Positions 7,382 through 14,954 are shown, numbered from the stretch's first letter. The stretch: 48,213 nt of DNA from Ancalomicrobiaceae bacterium (GCA_031291575.1 JARLIT010000075.1:1-48213); one strand, 5' to 3'. The notes: generated by a model not told the origin, from the letters alone. Numbers and translations: made by a program.

Positions 7382-9799
7382 ATGTCCGGCGGGCCTCAAA
7401 TCACTGCCGTCATTTTGGCGAAAGATGACCTTTCGCCGCACCTGCAAAAGCTCGTGGAGATGCTCGCCAAGATCGGCGAACAGTCCACAAGTACGTCTCG
7501 TGAGATCACGGGAACGCTTGGCACCGCCGCCAGGACGTTGGCGGAAGACTTTAAGGTCGCTGACACCGCCGCCAAGGAACTGTTCTCCGCCGTGAAGCCG
7601 CAGCAGTTCGCCCGCGCCATCGGTGGCGTGACGACCGCGACGGAGAAGATGGAGGCGTCGTTCAAACGCACCCATTCGATGCTCGGCAGCATGGTCGAGA
7701 AAATGAACTCGATGGCCGCTATCGCAATCGGCATGGGTGTCGAGCACGTCGCCAAGAGCGCCTACGAGAGCGCCGTCGACCGGGAGAAGGCGCGGCAGGG
7801 CATCATCACGTCCGGCGCCACCGACACCGAAATGAAAGCCGCCGACGAGACCGCCCGCAGGATTGCCGCCAAGACCCCCGGCGTCGCCCAGAGCGAGATC
7901 TACGAGGCATGGCACGAGACGCGCACCCAGGCGCTCGAAAAGGACGGCACGGTCGACGTCGACAAACTCGCCCGAATGGCGGAGGTCAATGCCCAAGCGA
8001 AGCGCGCCGCTCTCGCCAGCAACTTTGAGATGGGTCCGAACGATTTCAAGAACCTTGGCAAGGCTCTCGATCTCAGCGGTCGGCAGGACGACCCCAACGC
8101 ATACAAGAATATCTTAGAAAGCTACGTCAAGTCGAAGCAGGTCCACGGCTCGTTCATCAAGTCTGAAGATTATCTTCAAGCGATCACGAACGCCAAATCG
8201 TCCGGCTTGGCGATTGACGACAATTTCTTCTACAACGTGCTTCCCCAACGCATGGCGGAGCAGAACGCATCTCGGCTCGGAAATGAGATAAGCCAGACTT
8301 CGGCTTCGATGATCGGCGGTCGGATCACCAAGTCCGCCGCCATGTGGATGCAGCAAAACGGCATGGTCGACAAAGGAGCCTTCGTCGCCGACGGTTCCGA
8401 CAAGGGGCATCTGAAGGCAACGAAGGGACTCATCGACGCCGAGCTGCTCGCTTCCGATCAACAGGCGTGGGTCGAAAAGCATATTCTCGGGCCGGGCGGT
8501 ATCCTTGGTCTCGATGCCCGCCGGCGCGATGGCGATCCGAACAAGATCCTCGATGCCCACAAGCTAAAGGCTCAATCTGACCGGATGGTTGGAGAGTACA
8601 ACAAGGAGCATGGACTCGACGCGAAAGACGAAACTTATCGCGTCATCGCCGAGCAGAAAGCCCGCGACATCGCCATTTCGAATTGGGTGAACAAGTCGGG
8701 GTTCCGCGGCACTGTCGTCGACAACCTCGTTCACATGGCAGAGCAAGCAGAATACATCGAGAAGCAGATCGAGGCGACCAAGCGTGCGCCTGGACTGAAG
8801 GCCGGCGAAGACCTGTCAAAGAACCCTGCTGCCGCAATGGAGGAGTTCAAAGGCTCGCTCCAGAGCCTGATGCAGACACTTGGATCGCCCGCGATGGGTG
8901 TCGCCGGCAAGGCGTTGGACGCATTGGCGAAAGGCATCACCGACGTCACGGCGTACCTGGAGAAGAACCCGCTTCTCCAGAAGCTCGCATCGGGCACGCT
9001 GTTCACTGCTGGCGCGGCCGGCGGCGCGGTCGCTCTGAATGGCCTGTACCAGTTGGTCGCCGCCGGGCCGGCGTTGACGGCCGCAGCAGCAGAGCTGACC
9101 ACCGCCGCGACGACGTTGAAAGGTGTACCTGGAGGCACTGCTGCACCGGGCGCGCCGGGCGTTCCTCCTCCGCTCCCGTCCAAGCCCGGATCGAATGGAC
9201 TGCCGATCGTGCCCATGACCACGGAGAGTATTGGCCTCGGTATGGTCGCCTACGAAGTTGGCAAGCGGATGATCGACTATTTCCTACCGCAGACACCCGC
9301 CGGGCAGAAGTGGGACGACATGACGTTGCCGCAGAAAATTGCGAAGACCTGGAAAGACATTCAGGATTCCGACGCGGGCAAGGGGCTCGACAAGCTTAAG
9401 AACGCAAACTATCAGAAGTGGTTGGCGAAGATACTAGAGCCCGTCATGGGCAGGCCAGCGACGGAGCAAGGCACCGGTACGGGCAAGATCGTCGACGACC
9501 AGAAGCTGATTCCGTCGGCGCCTGGCATCCGCTACACCAAGGACGCCATGGACGAATTGGACCGGCTGCGTCGCGAGAACTACGAGCGGTCGCAGCCGGG
9601 CGGGAAGGACGGAAAGCAGCAAGTCGAGGTCACGGGCAACGCCAAGATCGACGGCGCGATCAAGGTCGACGTTGGCCTCGATGCCAGAAGCACGGCTATC
9701 CTACGGAAGGCCTACGACATGCCGCTCAACGTCGGTTCCCAAGGCAACACCAACCCCGGCGACTCGCTGACACGTCAGCATGGGCGCGGCGATCTCTAG
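7382..9799 (+). CDS. phage tail tape measure protein
   Basis: The 805-residue protein follows the chaperone pair immediately. It begins like other tape measures (ITAVILAKDDLSPHLQKLVE), has a long helical, Lys/Glu-rich body, a hydrophobic Ala/Gly stretch around residues 535-585 (SGTLFTAGAAGGAVALNGLY and following) and a Pro-rich linker after it. It sets tail length and occupies the tail lumen. The length would predict a tail on the order of 100 nm if the usual scaling applies. An intrinsic terminator follows, and no tail-tip genes are found downstream. Confidence 0.88.
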   Translation: MSGGPQITAVILAKDDLSPHLQKLVEMLAKIGEQSTSTSREITGTLGTAARTLAEDFKVADTAAKELFSAVKPQQFARAIGGVTTATEKMEASFKRTHSMLGSMVEKMNSMAAIAIGMGVEHVAKSAYESAVDREKARQGIITSGATDTEMKAADETARRIAAKTPGVAQSEIYEAWHETRTQALEKDGTVDVDKLARMAEVNAQAKRAALASNFEMGPNDFKNLGKALDLSGRQDDPNAYKNILESYVKSKQVHGSFIKSEDYLQAITNAKSSGLAIDDNFFYNVLPQRMAEQNASRLGNEISQTSASMIGGRITKSAAMWMQQNGMVDKGAFVADGSDKGHLKATKGLIDAELLASDQQAWVEKHILGPGGILGLDARRRDGDPNKILDAHKLKAQSDRMVGEYNKEHGLDAKDETYRVIAEQKARDIAISNWVNKSGFRGTVVDNLVHMAEQAEYIEKQIEATKRAPGLKAGEDLSKNPAAAMEEFKGSLQSLMQTLGSPAMGVAGKALDALAKGITDVTAYLEKNPLLQKLASGTLFTAGAAGGAVALNGLYQLVAAGPALTAAAAELTTAATTLKGVPGGTAAPGAPGVPPPLPSKPGSNGLPIVPMTTESIGLGMVAYEVGKRMIDYFLPQTPAGQKWDDMTLPQKIAKTWKDIQDSDAGKGLDKLKNANYQKWLAKILEPVMGRPATEQGTGTGKIVDDQKLIPSAPGIRYTKDAMDELDRLRRENYERSQPGGKDGKQQVEVTGNAKIDGAIKVDVGLDARSTAILRKAYDMPLNVGSQGNTNPGDSLTRQHGRGDL

Positions 9800-9897
9800 C
9801 CAATGCCGAAATCGGCGAGCGAAGGCAGGGCGGCACTGACCCTACCCGCGGAGAGACGGGCGCCACGGGGCTTCCTGGCAATCAAGAAATCGAAAAA

Positions 9898-9925
9898 GGC
9901 CGGGGATGATCCGCCGGCCTCTTTT
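9898..9925 (+). terminator. intrinsic terminator after the tape measure gene
   Basis: GGCCGG at 9898-9903 pairs with CCGGCC at 9914-9919 and is followed by TCTTTT. It lies 100 bases after the tape measure stop and just before a convergent minus-strand gene. Confidence 0.7.
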
Positions 9926-9942
9926 CGTCTCAGGTACCAAAC

Positions 9943-10458
9943 TCAAAGCAAACCAATAGCGCGGTCGACGTCCTCTTCGACCTGCGCCCGCAATTCCGTC
10001 TCGTAGCGCTCGTTCCACTTCTCATTGAATTCGGAAGGATCGTTGAACTTGAGCATGTTCTCTTCAATCGTATCCCTCCATTCAGTTTCGATCGCCTCCC
10101 GCGTCTCGGCGATAGCGTCAACATCGTCTTCGTTGTCCGCAGACAGACCCTGTTCCGCGATAGCCTTGGCGACTTCCTTCTCAAAATCGTCCGTACAATC
10201 AGCAAATGCGGCTTCGACCCAATCGGCAAGATCCGTTTTAAATTCATCGGCCAGCTCTGCCGCAACGTATGCCAGTCCATTACTCGCCACGCGCTCGTTA
10301 TACAGGTATTCGCACAGTGCATCGCGTTCATAGAATACGCGATTTCCCTGCTTTACGAACTCTGGTCCTTCACCGCGAGAGCGGTAACTCTTAAGCGTTT
10401 CCACTTTCAAGCCAAGAATTTTAGCGGTATCTTCCGTATTGAACATTCCAAGCATCAT
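9943..10458 (-). CDS. prophage helix-turn-helix protein (MerR/AlpA-like N-terminus)
   Basis: The 171-residue protein starts at the ATG at 10458 behind GGAG with a 5-base spacer; an upstream extension to 10518 lacks such a site. Residues near 6-50 (FNTEDTAKILGLKVETLKSY, then FVKQGNRVFYERDALCEYLY) form a winged-helix DNA-binding domain of the excisionase/MerR type, including the GNRVFY wing. The remaining 120 residues are highly acidic and helical with no recognised family. It reads convergently toward the structural operon. A role as prophage regulator or recombination directionality factor is plausible. The 20-bp phased repeats just upstream may be its binding site. Confidence 0.7.
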   Translation of the reverse strand: MMLGMFNTEDTAKILGLKVETLKSYRSRGEGPEFVKQGNRVFYERDALCEYLYNERVASNGLAYVAAELADEFKTDLADWVEAAFADCTDDFEKEVAKAIAEQGLSADNEDDVDAIAETREAIETEWRDTIEENMLKFNDPSEFNEKWNERYETELRAQVEEDVDRAIGLL

Positions 10459-10516
10459 ATCAACTCCGTTTGGAGGCTGACTGGATTGCCACCTCGGTGA
10501 TGTTAAATAGGCAATC

Positions 10517-10576
10517 AATCCACCTACGTCAACCCTAATCCACCTTGCTACACCTTAATCCACATTCGTCTGCCGA
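10517..10576. repeat. three direct repeats AATCCACCT phased at 20 bp
   Basis: AATCCACCT occurs at 10517-10525 and 10537-10545, and AATCCACAT at 10557-10565, each exactly 20 bp apart (about two helical turns). The array lies between the stop of the 62-residue minus-strand gene and the start of the helix-turn-helix gene, slightly overlapping the end of the former. It resembles an iteron or a multi-site operator. Confidence 0.75.
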
Positions 10577-10743
10577 CCGGCGACGATCTCGTCAATCTCT
10601 GCATTCGTCAGCCGCCACCGCGCCGGTAGCTCGATCCCGTTCGCGGCTGCCGCGATCTGGACATCTTCAAGCAATGCGAGTTGCCTCAGGCAATCGTGCG
10701 CTTCGGTCAGTTTGCGATAGGTCTTATTGTCAATGCTAAGCAT
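10555..10743 (-). CDS. small prophage protein of unknown function
   Basis: A 62-residue helical protein starting at the ATG at 10743 behind GGGGGA (minus strand). It has no recognised domain. The body (KLTEAHDCLRQLALLEDVQI and following) is amphipathic, and the C-terminus carries an LTNAEIDEIVAGR helix. It lies upstream of the helix-turn-helix gene on the same strand and may be co-transcribed with it. The two could function together, but no evidence beyond position is available. Confidence 0.5.
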   Translation of the reverse strand: MLSIDNKTYRKLTEAHDCLRQLALLEDVQIAAAANGIELPARWRLTNAEIDEIVAGRQTNVD

Positions 10744-10783
10744 GATATCCCCCGCAGTTGTTGGCGGATCGGAACATGCCATG

Positions 10784-11111
10784 AGATAATTTCGGTTTTA
10801 ATTAGTATGAACACCTGCAAATGATGAACATAGTCCGCAAAGTACAATGGACTTGTTATTGACTTACTGGACAAATCCCGGCGCATTGTAGTTCCGCCAA
10901 ACGGGGCGCGACATGTATGTCTTTGGAGCCGCACTGCGAACACTTGGGGCGACGCCGCAGCACACTGGTTGTGGCTATTCTGCCACAAGCACCAAGATCG
11001 TGCGCCCTATCGTCCGATATCCAATGAGCTTGGTTGCGCCAGTCGAGGCAGAGTGTGCAGTTTGCTCAATCGTGTGCGCGTCCCGCGCCATCGAGTTTGG
11101 AGGCTGGCGAG
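10784..11111. other. intergenic stretch in the prophage accessory segment
   Basis: About 330 bases without a convincing gene. Short open frames exist on both strands but lack ribosome binding sites and protein-like composition. The stretch is more AT-rich near 10790-10870. A TTGACT at 10859-10864 has no good -10 partner at normal spacing. Confidence 0.5.
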
Positions 11112-11234
11112 ATGAGTGCTGTCGTGACACCAAAGAAGAACATCTATTCGAAACCCGCCGTCGTAGTCGGCCCGAAGCTCGGCGTGATTACGGCTAAACC
11201 GGCATCGGTGTCGGGTCAGAACCCACCGGCGTGA
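11112..11234 (+). CDS. 40-residue putative RiPP-precursor-like peptide
   Basis: A short ORF with a well-placed GGAGG (11099-11103, 8 bases before the ATG). It encodes a 40-residue basic peptide without acidic residues. The first half contains KKNIYSKPAVVVG followed by KLGVITA, close to the Y-x2-P...G...T leader pattern recognised by RRE/PqqD-like domains in lasso and related peptide precursors. The tail is small and polar (SVSGQNPPA). Similar short alphaproteobacterial ORFs are annotated as putative RiPP precursors. No maturation enzyme, protease or exporter gene is in the window. The peptide class is therefore a hypothesis. Confidence 0.45.
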   Translation: MSAVVTPKKNIYSKPAVVVGPKLGVITAKPASVSGQNPPA

Positions 11235-11264
11235 TTCACGTCGCCGTAGAGCAGAGAATGGTAT

Positions 11265-11301
11265 CGCCTGATCAGGCGGAATAGGGATCGACCGGCCCTA
11301 T
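11265..11301. repeat. 14-bp perfect palindrome and adjacent hairpin
   Basis: CGCCTGATCAGGCG at 11265-11278 is a perfect palindrome 30 bases after the small-peptide stop. Three bases later ATAGGG (11281-11286) pairs with CCCTAT (11296-11301). There is no T-tract, so this is not a clear terminator. It could be an operator or an mRNA 3' structure. Confidence 0.5.
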
Positions 11302-11364
11302 GTGACCGCAGCGGTTGCAGGTCAGGTCGGCGTGCGTCACGTCGGGTTGCCTGTTTGTCTATGA

Positions 11365-11394
11365 TATGTTCGATTATGTTCCATCATATTCCGT
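11365..11394 (+). repeat. three tandem 10-bp repeats TATGTTCNAT
   Basis: TATGTTCGAT (11365-11374), TATGTTCCAT (11375-11384) and the degenerate CATATTCCGT (11385-11394) follow each other without gaps. An AT-rich tract (CTATTAAATCTA) follows. The period is about one helical turn, so a protein would see the same face each time. Confidence 0.6.
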
Positions 11395-11465
11395 CTATTA
11401 AATCTAGGCGTGCATTTTTGCAGAACAAAAGCTCTCGGTAATTCATCGCACGAATACGCAGCACG

Positions 11466-11568
11466 TTGACAACACACGGATAACGTCGTTCATTCCGACG
11501 TACACCTTGAGGTTCCTACCCATTTGGCTGCTGCTGGCCCCCCTGCCGGCAGCAGCTTCTTTTTTGCG
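11466..11568 (+). ncRNA. candidate prophage small RNA with promoter-like element and terminator
   Basis: A consensus TTGACA (11466-11471) is followed, after about 17 bases, by a weak -10 (TTCATT, 11489-11494). The stretch then has a small hairpin CGTCG/CGACG (11484-11500) and an intrinsic terminator ending near 11565. A transcript of about 65-80 nt would contain no ORF. It would end 10 bases before the convergent stop of the winged-helix gene. The weak -10 is the main doubt. Confidence 0.35.
11527..11565 (+). terminator. strong intrinsic terminator
   Basis: GCTGCTGCTGGC (11527-11538) pairs with GCCGGCAGCAGC (11545-11556; one G-T pair) around a CCCCCT loop and is followed by TTCTTTTTT. The T-tract is on the plus strand only, so it ends rightward transcripts, not the minus-strand gene next to it. 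Confidence 0.85.
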
Positions 11569-11577
11569 ATGGAGGGG

Positions 11578-12180
11578 TTATTCGCCCGAGATCGGCTCGA
11601 AGCTGGTGCCGGCGATCACCGGACTCTCGTACATCGCCAGCGCTTCCTTGAAGGCGGCGCTCTTACCCCGGTATCCGTATCTCGGGTTGAACATGATCGT
11701 CTTCGTGTTGCCCTTCCGGCTACCGCCCTGGACGCGCCGGATAATGCCAGCGTTCTCTAGTGTGGCGAGTACCAGACTGACGGCCGCAGGCGCACATCCC
11801 AGGCGCTCGGCGATCGTCGTCGCCGTCGCATCAACGACCGGCGAGTCGAACTGCAACGCGTCCGACAGCACCAGCGCAACTTCGACCGTCGCCGCCCGCT
11901 GCGACCGGGTCGCGTCCTTCATCGCCGCCGCGATGGTCGGCCAGAGATCAACAGAGCGAACGATGTTCGTCTTCATCACGGTACCCAGGTCAAAGCCGCT
12001 GTCGACTTTGTTCGAGGCGTGATGATACCGCCCGCGAGTCTGCCGTGCAATTCTCGCTGCATTCAGCAGGTTCGACGGCGCAGGGGCTTGCCCACGCAAT
12101 TGCGCGGAGCTGTAGACGGGTCCGCCCTTTGACGCCTGGATGGACTGGAATTGCGCAAGCGCTTCGTCATCGGTCAGCAT
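11578..12180 (-). CDS. winged-helix protein, RepL-like
   Basis: The 200-residue protein starts at the ATG at 12180 behind AAGGAG with an 8-base spacer; an upstream ATG at 12219 lacks a site. The C-terminal half has a winged helix-turn-helix (DATATTIAERLGCAPAAVSL, then ENAGIIRRVQGG) ending in a conserved-looking IMFNPRYGYRGKSAAFKEAL segment. That closing motif recalls RepL-type plasmid replication initiators and related phage proteins, but the N-terminal part is not recognised. It is either a replication initiator or a repressor of the prophage. Three TATGTGGYG sites lie just upstream of its start. Confidence 0.6.
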   Translation of the reverse strand: MLTDDEALAQFQSIQASKGGPVYSSAQLRGQAPAPSNLLNAARIARQTRGRYHHASNKVDSGFDLGTVMKTNIVRSVDLWPTIAAAMKDATRSQRAATVEVALVLSDALQFDSPVVDATATTIAERLGCAPAAVSLVLATLENAGIIRRVQGGSRKGNTKTIMFNPRYGYRGKSAAFKEALAMYESPVIAGTSFEPISGE

Positions 12181-12226
12181 GTGACCTGCTCCTTTCGCGG
12201 CGAACCGTCGATAGGGCAATTGTTAT

Positions 12227-12282
12227 TATGTGATGCGTAATGAGTCAATATGTGGTGATTAACAACATATCCTCGCCACATA
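12227..12282. promoter_or_regulatory. probable operator: three TATGTGGTG-like sites upstream of the winged-helix gene
   Basis: TATGTGATG (12227-12235) and TATGTGGTG (12249-12257) are direct copies, and TATGTGGCG is present inverted at 12274-12282. A minus-strand TTGACT (12248-12243) lies between the first two, so binding would cover promoter elements of the RepL-like gene. The pattern suggests autoregulation or an initiator-binding region. Confidence 0.55.
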
Positions 12283-12406
12283 ACGAAATTCTCGCACATT
12301 ATCAATTGCTTGGCGCGAACCGCCAAAACCGACTACCCTTTTCAATATTAGATATAGATTCTTACCTACGGCTACGGGGGTACCAAAAACGCGATTCGGC
12401 CAACCC

Positions 12407-12426
12407 TTACCCAGGCATTACCCAGG
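12407..12426 (+). repeat. direct repeat TTACCCAGG x2, spaced 11 bp, beside the tRNA
   Basis: TTACCCAGG at 12407-12415 and again at 12418-12426, about 50 bases from the 3' end of tRNA-Pro. Such short direct repeats next to a tRNA 3' end are what arm-type binding sites of a tyrosine integrase look like. No integrase gene is in the window, so the role is inferred. Confidence 0.35.
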
Positions 12427-12472
12427 GAGGGCTTTCTTACCACCGAATTTTGAGCTAAGTCCTTGGAAAGTT

Positions 12473-12550
12473 TGGTCGGGCAGAGAGGATTCGAACCTCC
12501 GACCCCTTGACCCCCAGTCAAGTGCGCTAACCAGGCTGCGCTACTGCCCG
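12473..12550 (-). tRNA. tRNA-Pro (anticodon GGG), CCA encoded
   Basis: Minus-strand cloverleaf: acceptor stem CGGGCAG/CTGCCCG, D-loop with AGCCTGGTTAGCGC, anticodon stem CTTGA/TCAAG around the loop CTGGGGG (anticodon GGG), and T-arm GGAGGTTCGAATCCTC. It is followed by discriminator A and an encoded CCA (12475-12473). Its 3' end faces the prophage, making it the likely chromosomal integration target. Confidence 0.97.
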
Positions 12551-12816
12551 CGACCAAAGCCCGCTGCCTCAGATCGGCGAGAGGGCATAACGAGACCGGG
12601 CATTAGACTGTTTCGGGTTCAGGCGCAACCCTTTTTGCCGAAGTTCCCCAGGATCGCCCGATCGGCGCCGGCCGTCTTGGCCGCGATCCGCGCCTCGCGC
12701 CACCGTCCGCGTGATCGCATGCCAGGAAGCAGCCGCGACATTTGTCCCCGTACGGATAAAGATCTGAAATCCCACGCCATTCCTGCTGAGCCGCCGGCTG
12801 ATCGCCCGCCTGCGGC

Positions 12817-13716
12817 TCAGCGCGCCTGATCGAGCAGGCGCTTGCATTCCAGCAGTTCGAACAGCGTTGCCTGCAGCCGACGAACCTCGTCGCGGGACAG
12901 ACCGCCCTGCCCGATCGGTCCTGGGCCGGTGCCTGCCTCGCCGCGCGGTTCCTTCGGCCGCAGACGGTCGATCAGCGGCGAAAACGCAGAGCGAGGGGCC
13001 GGCTCGCCGATATCGCGTGCCGTCACCGGTGCAGTCGTGCGCTGGCCGACCGGCTGCGCCACAGTCGGCCCCCCGGTCGGTCCGGTCGGGGCGAACCGCT
13101 GGGCCAGCGCGTGCAGCGATGTGTCCTCGCCGTCCCCCTCCTCCGCCGCGTCACCGGCGCGCCAGCCGCGAGGCGCCTGACCGTCGCGCGCCGGCGGATC
13201 GGTAATCGGGACGAGCGATACGGTGAAATTCGTGTCGGCTTCCCCCCGCGGCTTCTCGGCCGGCGGTTGGGAGCGGTCCCTGCCGCGCGTAAGACGCGGC
13301 TCGACGCTCGAAATTGCGGTGGGTGCCGGATAGGCCTCCCCATCGTCAGCGGCAAAGTCCGGGTCGGCCTCGCCGAAATCGGGGCCAAAATCCGTGTCCG
13401 GCTCGCCACGATCCAGCCGGCGGACTTCCTCCAACCCCGGTGCCCCCTCCTGCCACAGGGTCATGACGAAGCGCACGCCCTGTTCCTTCAGGATCCGCTG
13501 CACGCCGCGGATCGTATAGCCTTCGCCGTAGAGGAGATGGCGGATGCCGCGCAGCAGGTCGACGTCGTCGGGCCGGTAGTAGCGCCGGCCACCACCGCGC
13601 TTGAGAGGCTTGATCTGCGAGAATCGCGTCTCCCAGAAGCGCAGCACGTGCTGCGGCAGGTCCAGGTCGGCTGCGACCTCGCTGATGGTGCGAAAGGCGT
13701 CAGAACTTTTGTCCAC
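12817..13716 (-). CDS. MerR-family transcriptional regulator (fabH-ihfA cluster type)
   Basis: The 299-residue protein has an N-terminal MerR domain: helix-turn-helix [20 protein letters not shown] followed by [20 protein letters not shown] and the wing/helix [20 protein letters not shown]. After it comes a long disordered, Pro/Arg/Asp-rich region and a short C-terminal helix ([13 protein letters not shown]) that may dimerise. Start is taken as GTG at 13716, giving [15 protein letters not shown], the usual N-terminus in this group; the open frame extends further without a good site. The same regulator follows ihfA in many Hyphomicrobiales. Its targets are not evident from the sequence. Confidence 0.88.
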   Translation of the reverse strand: MDKSSDAFRTISEVAADLDLPQHVLRFWETRFSQIKPLKRGGGRRYYRPDDVDLLRGIRHLLYGEGYTIRGVQRILKEQGVRFVMTLWQEGAPGLEEVRRLDRGEPDTDFGPDFGEADPDFAADDGEAYPAPTAISSVEPRLTRGRDRSQPPAEKPRGEADTNFTVSLVPITDPPARDGQAPRGWRAGDAAEEGDGEDTSLHALAQRFAPTGPTGGPTVAQPVGQRTTAPVTARDIGEPAPRSAFSPLIDRLRPKEPRGEAGTGPGPIGQGGLSRDEVRRLQATLFELLECKRLLDQAR

Positions 13717-14225
13717 GGCGCATGACTTTCCCGGCGCGACGACCGACCGCGCCGATATCATCCTTGGCGAGCGCATCCGGTACGGCGGCAAAGCATTCTT
13801 GGTCCCGACGGACCGCCAAATACTCTAAACTTTTGTTTTTATGCACATTCCCGTCCGCAATTCGGCAGCTTTCGGAAAATGCCCCCGACCGCCCCTCCGC
13901 GGCAACCGGTCTGATCGCCGACCGATTCAAGCGGCGCACCTCGGACTTTAGGCAAGTTGCGAGGCGTTTGGAATGGGCAAGGTCGCACAAACGTGCCGCG
14001 GTCTCCGCCATGTCGCGCGAAGACAACCGGAAATGGAGGCCCCGTTGCCGCTATGAAAGCCAATTGCGGCGGGGGAACACCCTCACGGGTCCGTCGTGCC
14101 GCCGCATCATATGTCAACGGGGACCGGCGCCTGATACGCCGCCGATCCCGATCCATCGGACGATGTCCGAACATATCTACTCGCTCGGGCGAAACGGACC
14201 GAGCAGCCGTCGACGGTTCGGACCG
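13717..14225. other. intergenic region between MerR gene and ihfA
   Basis: About 510 bases. A plus-strand open frame of 218 codons crosses it but has no ribosome binding site, reads as Arg/Ser/Pro-rich antisense-type protein and runs into ihfA on the opposite strand, so I do not accept it. The part near 13825-13850 is AT-rich (CTAAACTTTTGTTTTTATGC) and may hold the promoter of the MerR gene. No RNA gene or repeat was recognised. Confidence 0.5.
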
Positions 14226-14528
14226 TCAGTCGGCAAGCGCCTCATTGATCTTGTGCTTCAATACATTAGACGGCTTGAAAACCATCACCCTACGCGGCGA
14301 GATCGGAACTTCCTCGCCGGTCTTGGGATTGCGGCCGACACGCTCGCCCTTGGAACGGACGAGAAAGGAACCGAATGACGACAGCTTCACCGACTCGCCC
14401 CTGACGAGGCAATCCGAGATCTCATCCAGCACCATCTCGACCAAATCGGCCGATTCCGTGCGGGACAAGCCAACCTTTTGATAGACGGCTTCGCACAGAT
14501 CGGCTCGGGTTATTGTTTTTCCTCCCAT
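14226..14528 (-). CDS. ihfA: integration host factor subunit alpha
   Basis: The 100-residue HU/IHF-family DNA-bending protein starts at the ATG at 14528 ([20 protein letters not shown]) behind GGGGCGAGG; an in-frame ATG 17 codons upstream gives an atypical N-terminus. It has the family's helical dimer half, the beta-arm segment [20 protein letters not shown] with the intercalating proline region, and the closing helix LKHKINEAL. With the beta subunit it bends DNA in recombination, replication and transcription. It lies between fabH and the MerR gene, the usual alphaproteobacterial order. Confidence 0.96.
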   Translation of the reverse strand: MGGKTITRADLCEAVYQKVGLSRTESADLVEMVLDEISDCLVRGESVKLSSFGSFLVRSKGERVGRNPKTGEEVPISPRRVMVFKPSNVLKHKINEALAD

Positions 14529-14954
14529 GACCTCGCCCCTTTCGCTCAGATCCGATTTTGCCCCGCTCTTGGGCCGCACCTAAAAAGATAATCAGTCCAA
14601 GGCGCTTACGGTATTTCCGATCGCGCCCGACGTCAACTCGTCGGCGACTGAACCTTTTGAAACGACCCCGGACGACGGCGGGGCTATGGCGGAAATGTGG
14701 CAGACGAATGCCTTGACAATCAAGCGGAATCTATTCCTAGAGGTGCATATTTTTGGATGTTCTCGTCCGGTAGGTGCAAATTACCCAACCCGCAACCGAT
14801 GCGATGCCGGCCACCGTACCTCGAAGTCGCACAATTTGGCGGAAACGCTCAGCTCCGCCGGGTATCAGCGCCAACTTATTGATTGCTAACTCATATGAAA
14901 CTTATGATCGGACGCCGGCACAACTGTCCGGCTTCGCCCGGTACCATTGATGTC
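14529..14954. other. intergenic region between ihfA and fabH
   Basis: About 425 bases holding the probable ihfA promoter on the minus strand. A plus-strand TTGACA (14713-14718) followed by CTATTCC is promoter-like, but no gene reads from it and no terminator follows within 200 bases. The short open frames at 14686-14889 lack coding character. Confidence 0.45.

Noticed and set aside
1-9925. Gene transfer agent cluster
   Set aside because: The terminase is GpA-type and the portal is GpB-type, and the capsid, protease and baseplate genes of the alphaproteobacterial agent are absent; the IS insertion and gene remnants fit a decayed prophage.
9803-10006. A 67-codon frame directly after the tape measure gene
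   Set aside because: It runs through the terminator hairpin and into the convergent helix-turn-helix gene, without a proper ribosome binding site.
12240-12458. A 72-codon frame between the RepL-like gene and the tRNA
   Set aside because: No ribosome binding site and it covers the probable operator and attachment region; AT-rich composition is enough to explain it.
12569-12847. A 92-codon minus-strand frame between the tRNA and the MerR gene
   Set aside because: Starts inside the MerR gene end, has random-like Arg/Ala/Ser composition and no ribosome binding site.
13722-14378. A 218-codon plus-strand frame between the MerR gene and ihfA
   Set aside because: Arg/Ser/Pro-rich, no ribosome binding site, and its end overlaps ihfA on the opposite strand.
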